NCBI GenBank assembly: GCA_030512295.1
Contig: JAULSR010000011.1
Location: 930,001 to 994,000 of the forward strand
Origin: Bombardia bombarda
Taxonomy: Eukaryota > Ascomycota > Sordariomycetes > Sordariales > Lasiosphaeriaceae
Reading direction: 5' to 3'
Length of the DNA stretch: 64,000 nt
Made by a program: the position numbers and the translations under genes. Positions within the stretch are counted from its first letter, which is position 1, and each line of letters begins with the position of its first letter. The notes beneath the pieces were generated by a model. The model made no database searches. It was not told where the DNA came from and saw only the letters and a list, made by a program, of their open reading frames with translations. Positions 1 through 11,972 of the stretch are shown in pieces.

Positions 1-722
1 GCCGTTTTCGAGCCGTGTCTCGGGCTCGGCTTTCATCAGCCAGTAGTTCTTCTCGTCGCTGTCACCACTTCCGGCGGCTGCTGGCTTTTTGTCGTCGTTG
101 TGGTCGATAGCAGTCCCCGCGGCGGTGATAGATGAGGTGTCATTCTTTTGAGACTTCTTGGCGGTGGTTGGCTTTTTGGCCTCTTTAGCAGGGGAGGGTT
201 TAGTCTTGGTCTGCTTCTGCTTTTGCTTCTGTTGCTGTTGTCTGCTTGAACGGGACCGCTTAGTTGGCGGCTCAGGTTCAGAGTCGAGCTCCTCGGATTT
301 AGGTATGGACTCTGGCTCAGACGCAGATTCCTCCTAGGTCAAGTTAATATCATAGTCGGAGAGGTAAGATATGAATGATATTTTCAGATTTGATGAGCCG
401 ATATGAGAATGTTTGAGAGGGCATCCAGTCAACCTGGAAGATAGGGGTGAGGACTGGCTTTTGAGACGCGACGAAAACCAGAAGGCGAAGCTCAACATAC
501 ACTTCCCTCTACAGGCTTTGCAGCAGCTTCAGCAGCTCCTCTCTTGTTCGGCTTAGCCCTGATTTCAGCTTTTGTTTTCTGAACCTTGGGCGTCGCAGCA
601 GATAGCTTTGCCTTCTCAGTAACATGCACTGGAGACGGTTTGTTAGTGTTGCGCAGCGAGCGACGACGCGACGGCTCAGCCGCTGGCTCCTCGGCCTGCA
701 CGGATTTTCTTTTCGGTGGCAT
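1..722 (-). CDS. EVE-domain (THYN1-like) nuclear protein, 3' part missing
   Basis: Two exons are visible on the minus strand, 722-501 and 333-1, and the gene runs off the left edge. The start MPPKRKS opens a lysine/serine-rich, low-complexity tail containing a basic RRRSLRN stretch. The intron has donor GTATGT and acceptor CCTAG and is phase 0. The second exon is acidic, then Gln/Lys-rich, and ends with YWLMKAEPETRLENG. This matches the typical opening of the EVE/DUF55 fold of THYN1-type proteins, which bind modified DNA or RNA bases in other species. About 185 residues are visible; the rest of the EVE domain lies outside. Family assignment rests on that final motif, so function here is inferred. 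Confidence 0.75.
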
Positions 723-1235
723 TATTAGTCGAATTGTGATGTTGCAATTAGATGTGAGAAATCTGGTGAGAGAGAAGTAGAGAGAATGAGCAGAGAGAAT
801 GAGCAGAGAGAGTGGCAGCTTTGCGTGTGCTGTTGCTTGTTCGTGGTTTGAGATTTACCAGTATGGATTTCGTTGGACCCCTCGGCAGCCCCTGTAATAA
901 ACAAGAGTTGCACAGTGTTTTTGCGCACTGTCGAAACACTCCTGGACATGAACTTGAATTGTGCACTAGCCAATTGCTCGAGTTTACCTACCTACTGGTC
1001 AGGGACAAGTTCACTACGTATAAGTATTCTTATTTGGAATATTCTACTAGAATTAGAGACTTGAATTCTTCGTACTCGTTAAATTTGCACTTTGAATTGG
1101 GCGATCAAGAGATATCTGGGGTTAAAGCACTGCTCTAGTGTGTGACATGGTATTGGCCAAATATGCATGTCGAATTATTGACATTATGATAAATTTGCAA
1201 CAAAGTTCGTAAACATAATATGCTCTCTATGGGTA
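723..1235. other. Intergenic spacer
   Basis: This spacer lies between the start of the EVE gene and the 3' end of UTP6. It contains a perfect 13-bp tandem duplication at 781-806 (unit agagaatgagcag). No credible coding sequence was seen. Confidence 0.5.
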
Positions 1236-2562
1236 TCAACTCGATGACTGCTCCAACGACTTCTTGGTGTGCTCCAGCACCGTCCTGATCGCCACATCGA
1301 GATCCTCCACGGCGAGTATCGTCTCGATCCACGTAACCATCTTGGCCGCAAGCGCCTTCTTGTCCGCCGTCGTGCCCATGGCAACCTTCAACCTCGCCAA
1401 CGACTCGCGCAACGCCTTGGGGAACGCAGCCGTGTGCACATCTATCCCGATGAGCGGCCTGCGGATCTGGCAGCTGCACGTGGCAGCCTGGTTCGGGAAC
1501 TGCTCCTCCATCGCGCCCACGACATGGTCGACAATCCTCTGCAGCGGCGCGACGTTGGCAAACGTGGCAAACATGTTGAAGAAGGCCTCGGCCGAGGTCG
1601 AGTTGAAGAAGCTCTGCTTCCTCGAAATGTCGAAGATGGCCATGGGGATGGCGCCACTCAGCACGGGGCTCTGCTCCAGCTTCTTGGTCGCCTCCTCGTC
1701 AAACACGGGGGGCTTGGTCTTCTTGCCGGCCGACTCAGCGTCGGGGTCGGGCAGCACCAGGCCGTTCTCGCCGTCGTCCTCGCTGTCGTCGTCGTCGTCA
1801 AACATGATGAGGTCGCCCTCCTGCTCGACCGCCTCGGTCGCCACAATGGCCTCCATGGCGTTGGCGCCCGCCCGCACGCCCTTGCCGCCCTTCTTGGCCT
1901 CCATGCGCGCGAGCCATTCCATCTCACACCGCGCGTACTCGACCCACAGCGTGACCTCGCCCGTGCAGAAGCGGCAGCCGCGTAGGAAATGTGCCCGCGC
2001 GCGCTCCATGTCGCCGTGGTGCGCCGCCTTGCGGCCGGCTAGCGTCCATAGCCCCGCGTCGGCGGGGTGCATACGCAGGGCGCGCGTGACGATGCGCCGC
2101 CATCGCTTTGTGGCCTTGATCTCGTCGGCGAAGTCGAGGTAGGCAATCCACAGGGGGATGCACCCGGGGTGCTTGGTGACGGCGCGCTCAAAGATGCCGA
2201 ATGTGCGGGCCTCGCTGGCGTGGGCCTTTGAGGAGCGGATCTTGAGGCGGCGACACCGCTTCGCGCGGAGACGGTCGAGCGACCGCTCCCATTCGACGTA
2301 GGTGAGGAAGTCGGTGGGCTTGGTGCGGGGGCCGAGGACGAGATGTTCAAAGTCGGAGCGCTTGTTGACGAGGGAGCGGATTTCGTCCTGCAAAACGAGG
2401 GTTGGTCAGCTGGGCTACTCTTTCCGTTGTAGTGTGCATGGCGGGCGGGCGCGATAATGGGGGAGGATGTACCTTGTTGAAGATTTCCTTCTCCTCAAAC
2501 TCTCGCAGCTGGGGGGCTGCCCGCTCGAGGTAGAAGCGCGCCTTGTCGGAGACGCCTGCCAT
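1236..2562 (-). CDS. utp6: U3 snoRNP-associated protein Utp6
   Basis: Exons are 2562-2473 and 2387-1236 (phase 0, donor GTACAT, acceptor TTGCAG), giving 413 residues. The N-terminus (MAGVSDKARFYLE..LREFEEKEIFNKDEIRSLVNKRSDFEHLV) is the characteristic Utp6 opening. It is followed by HAT-type helical repeats, visible as FGIFERAVTKHPG, LWIAYLDFADE and WRRIVTRALRMHP. An acidic low-complexity patch near residues 240-250 (FDDDDDSEDD) interrupts the repeat array. Utp6 is a component of the small-subunit processome that binds U3 snoRNP and is needed for 18S rRNA maturation in the nucleolus. The exon frames join cleanly and no lesion is seen. It is transcribed divergently from CWH43. Confidence 0.92.
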
Positions 2563-3226
2563 TGTGTCGGTTTGGGTATCGCTAGCAAGATGTGGGATTT
2601 GCTAGGAGTGGAAGAGAGATCGCGGGAGTCCAAACTACCTAGATTGTAATGGAATGTGAGGCAAGCTGCAATTGGGGTCGCGAAGGGTGGGACAGAAACT
2701 TTTTAGTGGGGCTTTCCTTTTCACTTGTCTCTCACCGACCTCACCTTGGTTCCTCGATGCAGCTGTCCGGATTTGACAACCCCCCACTCCCCCACAGAAC
2801 AGGGCGGAATGTCTTGGCGGCCAGGCCTTTAGCGCAGCATTTGCTGGTCACAGCTTCCTGGTTAACCCTTGCTGGCGTGAGTGGCTGGCGTGTTTGGTTG
2901 GTCCAGGGCGTCCAGTGCGTCCAGGGCACTCGCCGAGGTTCCGGCCGCCATTCCATGACATGTTTCCCGTGTTGCACACCCTCGAACCTTTAATTCTCAT
3001 ATTATTCATCTCTCGCTGCATTCCCCTTCCCTCCTTCCCTTCTTTGCTTCTCCCTCCCTGTGCCTGACACTTTGCGTTGGGCTCCTCAAGACGGCTGATT
3101 GACATGCCTTGCTGCTGAAGAACTCCAGAAACCCAACACCACCCCCCCCCCCCCCCCCCCAACTTTGAATTTTGTCGCTTCCGTGGATTCCGCAAACGGA
3201 GGTGCAGTGACAAGCAAAAAGATATC
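2563..3226. other. Divergent promoter region UTP6/CWH43
   Basis: This 664-bp spacer lies between two divergently transcribed genes. It contains an uninterrupted run of 19 C at 3142-3160, about 70 bp before the CWH43 start. CT-rich stretches around 3001-3060 look like fungal promoter or leader sequence. No ORF is credible. Confidence 0.5.
3142..3160. repeat. Poly-C tract (19 nt)
   Basis: An uninterrupted run of 19 C lies in the CWH43 upstream region. Its length may vary or be misread. Confidence 0.9.
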
Positions 3227-6200
3227 ATGGCGTTGCCCAAATACAAGGACAAGGACGCGGGCGTTGTGCTCGCCTTCAATGGCCAATGGGTTAGCTGGAC
3301 ACATACCGCTATTGCGTACAGTACGTGGCATCTGAACTATGATATCTGTTGCAGATACACTAAATTTTCGGACAAAAACTAACCTGCCATGCAGCGGCCT
3401 TCCTGAGCGCAATCATCGTCGGCTGCGGGCTGCACTATCGCAAGATCGTGCAGAACGAGTGGTACGGCTACCCAGACGAATGGTTTCCCTCTGTCTCCGC
3501 GACGATCGGCGACCGATATCCCGAACGATCCTTTTTCATGTTCTTCATCGCCATCACATCTGGTGCGTTTGCCTTGCCTTACACGCGCCTCGCCGCGCCG
3601 CGCCCCCATCACACCTCTGCCTGTCTCCATTGTGACGGACGTTTTGCTGATGCGCCGCCTCTTTAACACACAAGGCCCGAGATTCGCCCTCGTTGGACTA
3701 TGGTATCTACTGACTGCTAGGTCGGGCAACGTGCTCCCCAAGGCGATCGCGCTCACGGGCCTCATCCGGACGGTGACATGCGGCGGATGGACCTACATCA
3801 CGTCGACCGACGACCACCAGTGGCACGACATCCTGATGATCTCGTACCTCGTCTTCACCATCCCCTGGACGACAGGCTGCATCGCGCTCAGCCCGCCGAC
3901 GAACCCGCGCGCGATCAAGTATAGGAAATACCTGGCGGGCTGCTTCTTTGGCACGCTGGTGCCCCTCATCTACTTCTTCATCCAGCACAAGGTCCACCGC
4001 GTGGCAGGGGGTAAGAAAAGATTGTCTGATTCGTTTTTGTTGTTCTTGCTTACTTCTTACTACTACTTTACCAAAATGGGGGTTTTCGTTGTCGCATGGA
4101 TGTTTGCTGACCAACTGTATTTTTCCATGTGCACAGCCTACACGATGTACGCCTTCTTCGAATGGGCCCTCATCCTTTTCGACGTTGGATTCGACGCGGT
4201 GACAGCCTTGGACTTTGACACGTTCGAGGTCACGGTCAGGGATGTCAAGGGCGCTAGCAAGGGGTACGTTCACTGGCTTCCACAATAAAAATATGAGTGG
4301 GCTCCAGTCCCCCCTCGTCCTCGCCCGCAAGAATGGGATTAGGGGGATTGGGGCTGTGTACGAATACGTGTTATATCGATGCGATGTATAATGGTTATAT
4401 GATGGGGAATAAGGAGGGGGTGGTGGTTGGTTTTGTTGGAAAAACTGTTCTGAGACCCTGTTCTAATAGTGTCAATACGTCGTCTATGCCAACTGCCGTG
4501 CTTGAGAAGGAGTAAGCTTTGCCCTGTTCCTCTGCCCTCTCTAACTTTCTTTGCTCTTGTTTTGTGTAGACACTGATTCTTCTGCATAAAACAGAAAGGA
4601 AAGGGCTACAGCTGGGGTCTACTCTACCGCCTTCAACCTCAGTGACGGCCTTGACATTGCCGCCGATGTTTATCATGGGGTGGGTATCGCCTCGAGGAAC
4701 AAGTTCACCATGACCTAACGCAGTGTGTTCTAGTTCGTCTTCTGGTCCGTGCTAACCAGCCTGGGAGTTGTCATCTGGTGTAAGTATCCTATCGCCGCCC
4801 GCCGCTACAGCCGCACAGTTTCTTCGGATGGTCTTAACACCACGGGTAACAAATTTGCAGACTTTCCGTTATGGCACATGGGCATCTCGGGCTACGAGGC
4901 CTTCGTCATGTCGACCGTTGCTCCTGTTCTCCTCGGCATTAAGCCCCTCCGGTCTCTGATAGTAAAGAACCAGCGCATAGCCCACCTCGTCGCGTCGCTC
5001 GCCGGCCTGTTGGCGTACCAGGTTAAGGACCCAGCCCATCGACTGTTCACCGTGGGATTCGGCGTGTGGATGGGCTGTCTCGCCTGGGCTGCCACCCTGC
5101 ACTCCGACTCGGTCCAGCCCGCCAGGCTGGAGGCTCGCATCCTTGCCTGGACGATCGGCCTGCTGATGTCGAGCATCGCCAAGTTCGCGTGGCACACCAA
5201 CAACCCCATCTGGCCCATCATGCACGCGGAAAACGGCGGGCTGAATGGCACCGGCTTGGTTCTTGCTGTCCTCGCGGCGTTCAGGTTCACGCGACGGTCG
5301 CCTCTGCAGAGTGGCGGAGATGTGGGTGTCGAGAATAAGCGTGGTTCAGCCCTGCTAGCTGCCCTTGGCATTGGTGGTCTGTTTTTTGCCCTGCACTCGC
5401 TGTTGTCGGACACGAGCACCATGATCCTCTGGGTCTGGGATGGATATCCCATCCGTGGCCCTGTTTCCAACGTGCATGCGTGGTACACCATCGCTGCCAT
5501 GACGGCTGGTTTGGTGATTGGCGTTTTGCGGCCCAGTTTTGTCACGACTTGGACCGCGTATGGGGTTGCGTGTGTTGGTGCGGCCGTGTTGACGGTTTAC
5601 AGCCAATGGTTTGGGTATTATGGGGCGTTAACCTTGGCGATTTACCTCATGGCTGTTTCGATCCCGTTGATCGCCAATGCCGCCAAGAAGAACGTTGCCG
5701 TTACATTCGGGTTTGGTTTCTTTCTCTACAACCTCTTGGTCCTCTTCCATGTCTGGGTTGTGGCATATGCTTTCGTGCCTGGGGGCCCTTTGGTCCGCGA
5801 GCACACGGACTGGATCATGGTGACCATGATGGCGCTGATTGGAGCTGGTGTCTTTGACCTCGTCTGGCAAAATGCCTCCAGCTCCAACACGGACCGCAGA
5901 AGAGCGGTCCGCCGCCGTCCCGGCAACATGGGCCACCGAAAATACCACCTTGGCGCTCTCGGCCTGTTGAACGTCTTCTTCCTCTGCGCCAGCTTCCTCC
6001 GCTTCCCCACCAACGACTACAAACCCTACCACGGTAAAGATCGTCTCTTCACGGCCGGCATATGGACGATCCACTTCTCGCTCGACAACGACATGTGGTC
6101 CTCCGAGTACCGCATGCGCAACCTTATCAAGGAGCTCGAGATTGACGTGATTGGCCTGCTCGAGTCAGATTTGCAGCGCATCATCATGGGCAACCGCGAC

Positions 6201-6881
6201 ACGACCCAATTTTTGGCCGAGGATCTCGGTATGTATGTTGACTACGGGCCGGGGCCGAACAAGCACACGTGGGGCGCCGCGCTGCTGTCCAAGTTCCCTA
6301 TCCTCAACTCGACGCACCATCTGCTGCCAAGTCCGGTGGGCGAACTGGCGCCAGCCATCCACGCCACGCTTGACGTCTACGGCAGTTTAGTGGACGTGTT
6401 CGTGTTCCACTCTGGCCAGGAGGAGGACCCCGAGGACCGCCGCCTGCAGACAGAGTACCTGTCCAAGCTAATGGGCAGCTCACCACGGCCGAGCGTCCTG
6501 TTGTCATACCTCGTCACGCGCCCGCTGGAAGGCAACTACAAGACGTACGTGTCCGACGTGAGCGGGATGCACGACGTGGACCTGACGGACTGGGATCGGT
6601 GGTGTGAGTATATCCTGTATAAGGGGCTGCGGCGCACGGGGTATGCGCGGGTCAGCAGGAGCACCATCACGGACACGGAATTACAGGTTGCCAAGTTTGT
6701 GGTGCCTGACGCGCAGGCGGAGGTGGAGGCGGCGTGGGATGCTACGGCGGAGGTGAGGGATAGGAGGGTGCAGGAGCATGTAGTGCCGGAGGGGTGGCGG
6801 TTCCCGGCATTGTTTAGGGGGGAGGGAGTCAGAGGGCATCGATACCATGTGTTTAATGAGCCGAGGTATTATAATTATTGA
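3227..6881 (+). CDS. cwh43: Cwh43-like GPI-anchor lipid-remodelling protein
   Basis: Seven exons, read by splice signals and frame: 3227-3320, 3395-3562, 3675-4010, 4137-4263, 4595-4679, 4734-4779 and 4861-6881, giving 958 residues, close to the roughly 950 of the yeast protein. The N-terminal part is a multi-membrane-span Frag1/DRAM-like (PGAP2-like) region, and a second multi-span block covers exon 7 to about residue 640. The C-terminal 300 residues form an endonuclease/exonuclease/phosphatase-like domain, with GLLESD, FVFHSGQEEDPEDRR and SGMHDVDLTDWDRWCEYILY. Cwh43 acts in the ER to put ceramide onto GPI anchors and affects cell-wall assembly. The fourth intron (4264-4594, 331 nt) is long for this gene and its 3' site is the least certain call. 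The 81-nt intron at 4780-4860 is a multiple of three with no stop. Confidence 0.92.
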
Positions 6882-8377
6882 TCGGGGGATGGATGGGGTG
6901 TTGATAGGGGTAGCACGGGGATTCTTGGTTAATCAAGTGAAAAGGAAAATGAAGGTAATGAATGGGGGAAGGGGTTAGTAATTGGACTAATTTTGGGTAT
7001 GGGATAATGGGTTTGGGATGGGAAAACTTAACGAGAAAAGAGCTGGAGATGGGACGATGAACGATGTGTGAACAAAGAATATCTGGTATGATGACAGGTG
7101 GTCAGAGATATTGGACATTGGAAATAACCTTGGTAAGGTAGGCGAGAGAAGAGAGAATCAAATAGGTAGGCAGACTTGAGCGACCTGTATATATCTATTC
7201 GCCTCTCCTGCAATATATCTGTATGGACTCGGAATGTTTTCACGTGTTGTTTCTGTTCAATTTAAAGAGTGGAAACTGAGGAATTTATGGACGGAATTTA
7301 TGGACGGCATATTCTTGTATGAATCCACCAAGCTTTGATAAAGAAACAGGCACGTAATGTTTCTCTTAGGTTACTGTCCCGCTCGCTATCGAAATCCTGT
7401 ATGTGAGAACGGCTTTCTCCAAACTAATCATAGAATATTCATGAAATTGCAATTGAAAAGTTTGGGTTTTACCTGGAAAAACCCCTGGTTTTTCTTTTGT
7501 GCAAGTTGATGAGAAAGCATCCTTGTGATCCGGGACATAGCCCGGCCATTCGTCCATGTCGGTCAGGGTACCAATAACAGCCTAGTGGCGTCTGGATCTT
7601 CGAACCATATGCAGCATAGGACATTCTTATCGTATCGAAACAGGGCCACTCAAAACTGCCAGTTTGGTAATAGATCTTCTCGAACGGTCGCAGAGGAATA
7701 CTTTCACGCAAGTTTCCGATAACTTACCCCGCGAAATATGTCCGTTGGTAACACCACACCAGAACTATCCAAATGCGCTCTAGCCAGCCCTGCTTATTCT
7801 AACATCGCTCCGTCTTATCTCCATGTCGATCTTTCACTTGGAAACTAGCAGTTCGGGAATGACACTAGCTGAAGCAAGCTCTACTCGATCGAGATAATTC
7901 GCCGAGATCTCATCTGATAAGCCCAAATAGACAGCACTTGCTCAGATAATCTGGCAATCTCAAAGCTCTTAACAAAGACGCCTGGAATACTCCCTGCCAG
8001 ATGATAGGACATGGATCATGGACATGCAGGTCGGTCCGTCCGTAGCGTCATGTGTGCCTCCCTTCCTCCCACCCTCCCACCAATCTGTACGATGCAGCCA
8101 GCCCCTCCCGAAGTTGGCCACCGAGATAAGCTTGTCACCGCTCCCCCAGTACTGAGCTCGATGGAACCTAAGGAATTCTTGACCTTTAATGGGAAAACAT
8201 TAAACACACGTCATTCAACTTGGCAACCTATATAACAGCCAGTGTCAATATAATCGGATTTGTTTACTTCACCTTTTATACTTGGCATTTTGAGTTATCC
8301 CAAGGCCACAGAGACAGACCGCCCCAGCTTGTGACAGCGACGCTATCTGTCTCACGAAACCCCCAGACCTGATTAAG
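6882..8377. other. Intergenic region with short duplication
   Basis: This 1.5-kb AT-richer spacer holds no convincing gene; short ORFs on the minus strand (7366-7711) lack family features. It contains a perfect 13-bp tandem duplication at 7281-7306 (unit gaatttatggacg). The last 150 bp form the permease promoter. Confidence 0.45.
8229..8235 (+). promoter_or_regulatory. TATA-box-like element of the permease gene
   Basis: TATATAA lies about 145 bp upstream of the permease ATG at 8378, a plausible distance for a fungal TATA box with a leader of roughly 100 nt. The call rests on motif and position only. Confidence 0.4.
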
Positions 8378-10289
8378 ATGGCGCTCCCAGACGAGAAAGC
8401 CGACTCCATGAGCGACTCCAGGCCCGGAATGGGCATGGACACGAGCGAAGAAAAGATCGAATCCGGCGGCGGCGGCATATTCATGTCCAAAGACGAAGCG
8501 CACCTCGCCGGGCTGGGCTACCGCCAGGAATTCTTCCGCAAGCTGGGTCTTTTTGAGAACTGGGCCGCCACCTTCTTGTCCATGAACTTTATCTCGGGCA
8601 TACCGGTCCTGTTTGGGTTCGCCATGTACACGGGGGGGCCACAGGCCGCCTTCTCCAACTGGACCATGGTAGGCGGCTTTTCGTTTATCGTGTCGCTGGT
8701 CATGTCTGAGATCGCGGCCGCGTTCCCGACGGCGGGCGGGATATATTTCTGGTCCTATAGATTGGGAGGAGAGCGGTGGGGGCCGTTCTTGAGCTGGTTT
8801 GTTCTTTTGATTTCTTCTTCTTGTATTCTATACCATGGCTGGCTGCTGACTGAGACGACAGGATGACGGCCTGGTGGAACTGGGCTGGTTGGGTCTGCGT
8901 CGTGCCGGGCGTGCAGCAAGGTTCGACGAACTTCCTGCTTAGCGCGCTCGAGATCCGATACCCAGACGCGGCGGTGCTGTCGCAGGGCTGGTTCTCATGG
9001 CTGTTGACATCGGTGGGCATGATATTTGCCGTGCTCCCCAACGTCATCTCGCAGCGCATCTTGCAGCTCTATTTCCGCTTCGCCATCTTTATCTTCTTCG
9101 CCCTTTTTGCGCTGTACTGGATCTGGTTTCCCATCAAAGCGTCGGGGAATTTCCAGTCCAGGGAGGGTGTGTTCAACAACTTCTATAACGGCATTAACTC
9201 GGGAGACGAGAAGCAGGCGTCAGATCCGTACTGCTGGGTGGTCGGTGTACTGTTTGGCGCATGGGTGTTTTATGGGTAAGACAGGACAGGGTTCTGGGTC
9301 TTTGTTGATGGTCAGCAACGTGGTTTTGACAAGAGATTCATCCAGGTACGACGCTTCGGCCCATCTTGCCGAAGAGACAAAGGATGCGTCCTCGGTCGTG
9401 GCCAAAGGAATGTGGATGTCGACACTGTCGACTTGGTTTTTGAGTGTCCCGGTACCTATCTCCCCTTTTGTTTGATTGAACAGGTTGTATGGCTTGGCAC
9501 TAACAGTCTGACCTCATCCCCAAGACCCTCATCATCGTCCTCTTTTGTATCCAAGACTTTGATGGCATTGTCTCGGCATCCTACTCTAACAACTGGGCCG
9601 AGTACCTCGTGCAGCTGGTAGGCGAGAATGGGGCCATTGGGATTTTATCACTCCTCTGGGTCGACTCGACGTGTGCCACGGCGGCCTGTTTTCTTTCAGC
9701 TCAGCGAGTGACCTTTGCCATTTCCCGTGATGGTGTCCTGCCGTTTTCTCGTTATTTCCGCCGTCTCAACAGGAACAAGGTGCCGGTCAACGCAGCGCTT
9801 CTTGTCTTTGGGCTGAGCATCTGCATCACATGTGCCGTGATCGGATCAACCGTGGCGTTCAGTGCCATCACGGCCACGGCAACAATCGCAACCAATTTCT
9901 CGTATTTGATACCCATTGCGGCGCGGTATACTGTTGGACGCAAGACATTTCACCCAGCGGCGTGGAGTCTGGGCCGGTATAGTCTTCCTCTCGGAATTAT
10001 TGCAGGGCTATACATCATGTTTTTGTTCGTCGTGTTGCTGTTGCCGCAGCTTTACCCTGTTAGCATGGTCTGTAGTTTTCAATTGTCATCTTCGTTGACG
10101 GGTTGCTCATAGAATACTGACCTGGTAATTACCGAATAGGAAACACTCAATTATGCGCCCATCTGCATCGGCATTGTCACTGTTGTCTCGACCGTGGGTT
10201 GGATCTTCCCTTTTGGCCTTGGAGGGAGGTATTGGTTCACAGGCCCAAAGCGTACGATTGACGAGATAGATGGGAGCCTGAAGAAGTAG
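8378..10289 (+). CDS. APC-superfamily amino acid/choline/GABA-type permease
   Basis: Five exons (8378-8796, 8862-9275, 9346-9451, 9525-10067, 10140-10289) give 543 residues, a normal length for the fungal amino acid/choline transporter family (UGA4/HNM1-like). The cytosolic N-terminal tail (about 45 residues) is followed by about 12 hydrophobic spans. Family signatures are LGYRQEFFRKLGLFENWAAT before span 1, FPTAGGIYFWSYRL, and VFYGYDASAHLAEETKDA in the middle of the protein. Substrate cannot be decided from sequence; relatives carry GABA, choline, polyamines or amino acids across the plasma membrane. The last intron (10068-10139) uses a less usual GTCTGT donor, but frames join exactly and the C-terminus matches the family style (GGRYWFTGPKR). 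The ATG is the first in frame after a TATA-like element. Confidence 0.88.
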
Positions 10290-11972
10290 GAGGTCTACTC
10301 AAGGATGAATTGATGCAGTCAACGAAGAGCACCTAACTTGCATAAGAATGCATATTCATAGAGCATCCGCGGGTTGACGCAAGTGATGCGACAAGAAAGA
10401 AGAGTCTGCCTCGTTCTTGCAACTTTTCTATTCACGGAGCTCCTTCCTCATAGCTCGCGCCGCTACACCATCCGTTCTTTCCTTCATTGACAAGATTTAA
10501 AAGTGACTTAACCCTCCATCAACATAGAAACATAAAAACATGTCTCCTGATGGAAGTTGATACGGGTCCTTGCGATAGCCATTGTTATAACATCAAATTT
10601 TCTTTCTCAAAAAGATTCCAGTTTACTTCTAGCTGTTCGCACCCCCTCCCACATTTCAACCTTGATCAAAATATGAAAGATCAAATCAGAGCCCAACGTG
10701 TTGTGGCTACGTCAAGGCCTAATTGACCGGCCAATCAAAGTAAGTATACCCCTCAAAGTGGGGGCGGAATGCAGGAGGCCCACTGGCCCAGGCTCCCGAG
10801 CACTCAGCGTGCACGGTGCAAGCTGGGATGCCACATGGAGATGCTAGCGTGCTGGGTCGCCACAAGCCTGCTTAATCAGTGGACGGCCAGCCGCCAGCCG
10901 TCAGCCGCCTGCCGCTTGCTCAAGCCGTCTGTCTGTCCCTAGAGCCAGGCAGGGCAGGCCAAGGGCCAAGAACCAGCCAGGCTTGGAAGGACCGAGGGCG
11001 TGACCTCGACTTCATTTCGTTTCGACTCACCAAGTTCGAGCTTCGTCGCACCGCACCCACCACCACTTGCCCACTTCACCACGCCCTTGTTGGCGACCGC
11101 TGATGACCGCAACGCTAGAGACGCCTTTTTCGCATCGACTCGCCGACCCGACCGCTGTGTAATTGTAGCATAATTTGCATTCGTGAGATTTCTGTACGTT
11201 GCCCTTCCCTCCATCTCGGTCCGACGTCGCCGTTTGGCCGTGGTGTGTCCCCATACCCAGACCCAAACCCCGTCCTCATCTCCATCCCGCTCCCGTCACC
11301 GTCACCGTCACCGTCACCGTCACCGTCACTGCCCAAGCCAGTGAGTTCGGCACAACCACCCCAGTTCGGCCGTCCTACCTATCCACTACCTGCCTGCTCT
11401 TGCCAAAAAAGAAAAAAGCCTGCATCGCGCCTGCATGGACGAGAGATTGGGTCGCGCTCGTCGTCAATCCCCGAGACTCCCGTCGTCATTGCGGCGAGGG
11501 AGCTACCTACCTTACTTCTTCTGTTAGCCCGCCTGTACCTGCCGTTTCGTTTCACATGCTGCATCCATCACAGTTTGGTTTGCGCGCCCAAAGTCCACAA
11601 CTCAATCCCACCATTGCCGGTATTAGGCTGCATCTTACATCATCACTGCTTTTCTCAACTGCTGCTCCCCCGCCTCTCAACTAACCATTCGCCCATCAGA
11701 TACTAGACATTAAGATACCCATCCGATCCGAGCACCCATAGTCATATTTGCATCTTTCCTCGGACCAAGACATAGACATCCAACCAAGTCGATTCTGTAC
11801 TTCGTCTTTCTTTGGGATCCTACACAAGATACCCCCGATTGTTTTCTCACCTACTGCTGCGCGACGCATGCACATCTTCGGGACCTTCCCGCACTATCGA
11901 GACCAAAACAACTCTGACCGGTGTCAGTGCCCGCTTCTTGGCGCCATTACATAACCGTATTGTCTGCCCAAG
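10290..11972. other. Long upstream region of the SAPS gene
   Basis: The permease 3' flank and about 1.5 kb upstream of the SAPS gene fall here. The last 900 bp are C/T-rich, as in long fungal 5' leaders, and contain about six copies of the hexamer CCGTCA at 11293-11329. ORFs across this repeat (for example 11199-11706) are low-complexity and not credible. Confidence 0.45.
11293..11329 (+). repeat. (CCGTCA)n hexamer microsatellite
   Basis: About six head-to-tail copies of CCGTCA lie in the probable leader or promoter of the SAPS gene. Confidence 0.9.

Noticed and set aside
1264..2142. Long plus-strand ORFs opposite UTP6
   Set aside because: They are antisense shadows of a GC-rich coding exon; residue composition is arginine/serine-biased and no family fits.
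11199..11706. Two overlapping ORFs upstream of the SAPS gene
   Set aside because: They cross a (CCGTCA)n repeat and C/T-rich leader sequence; the translation is low-complexity with no conserved start context.
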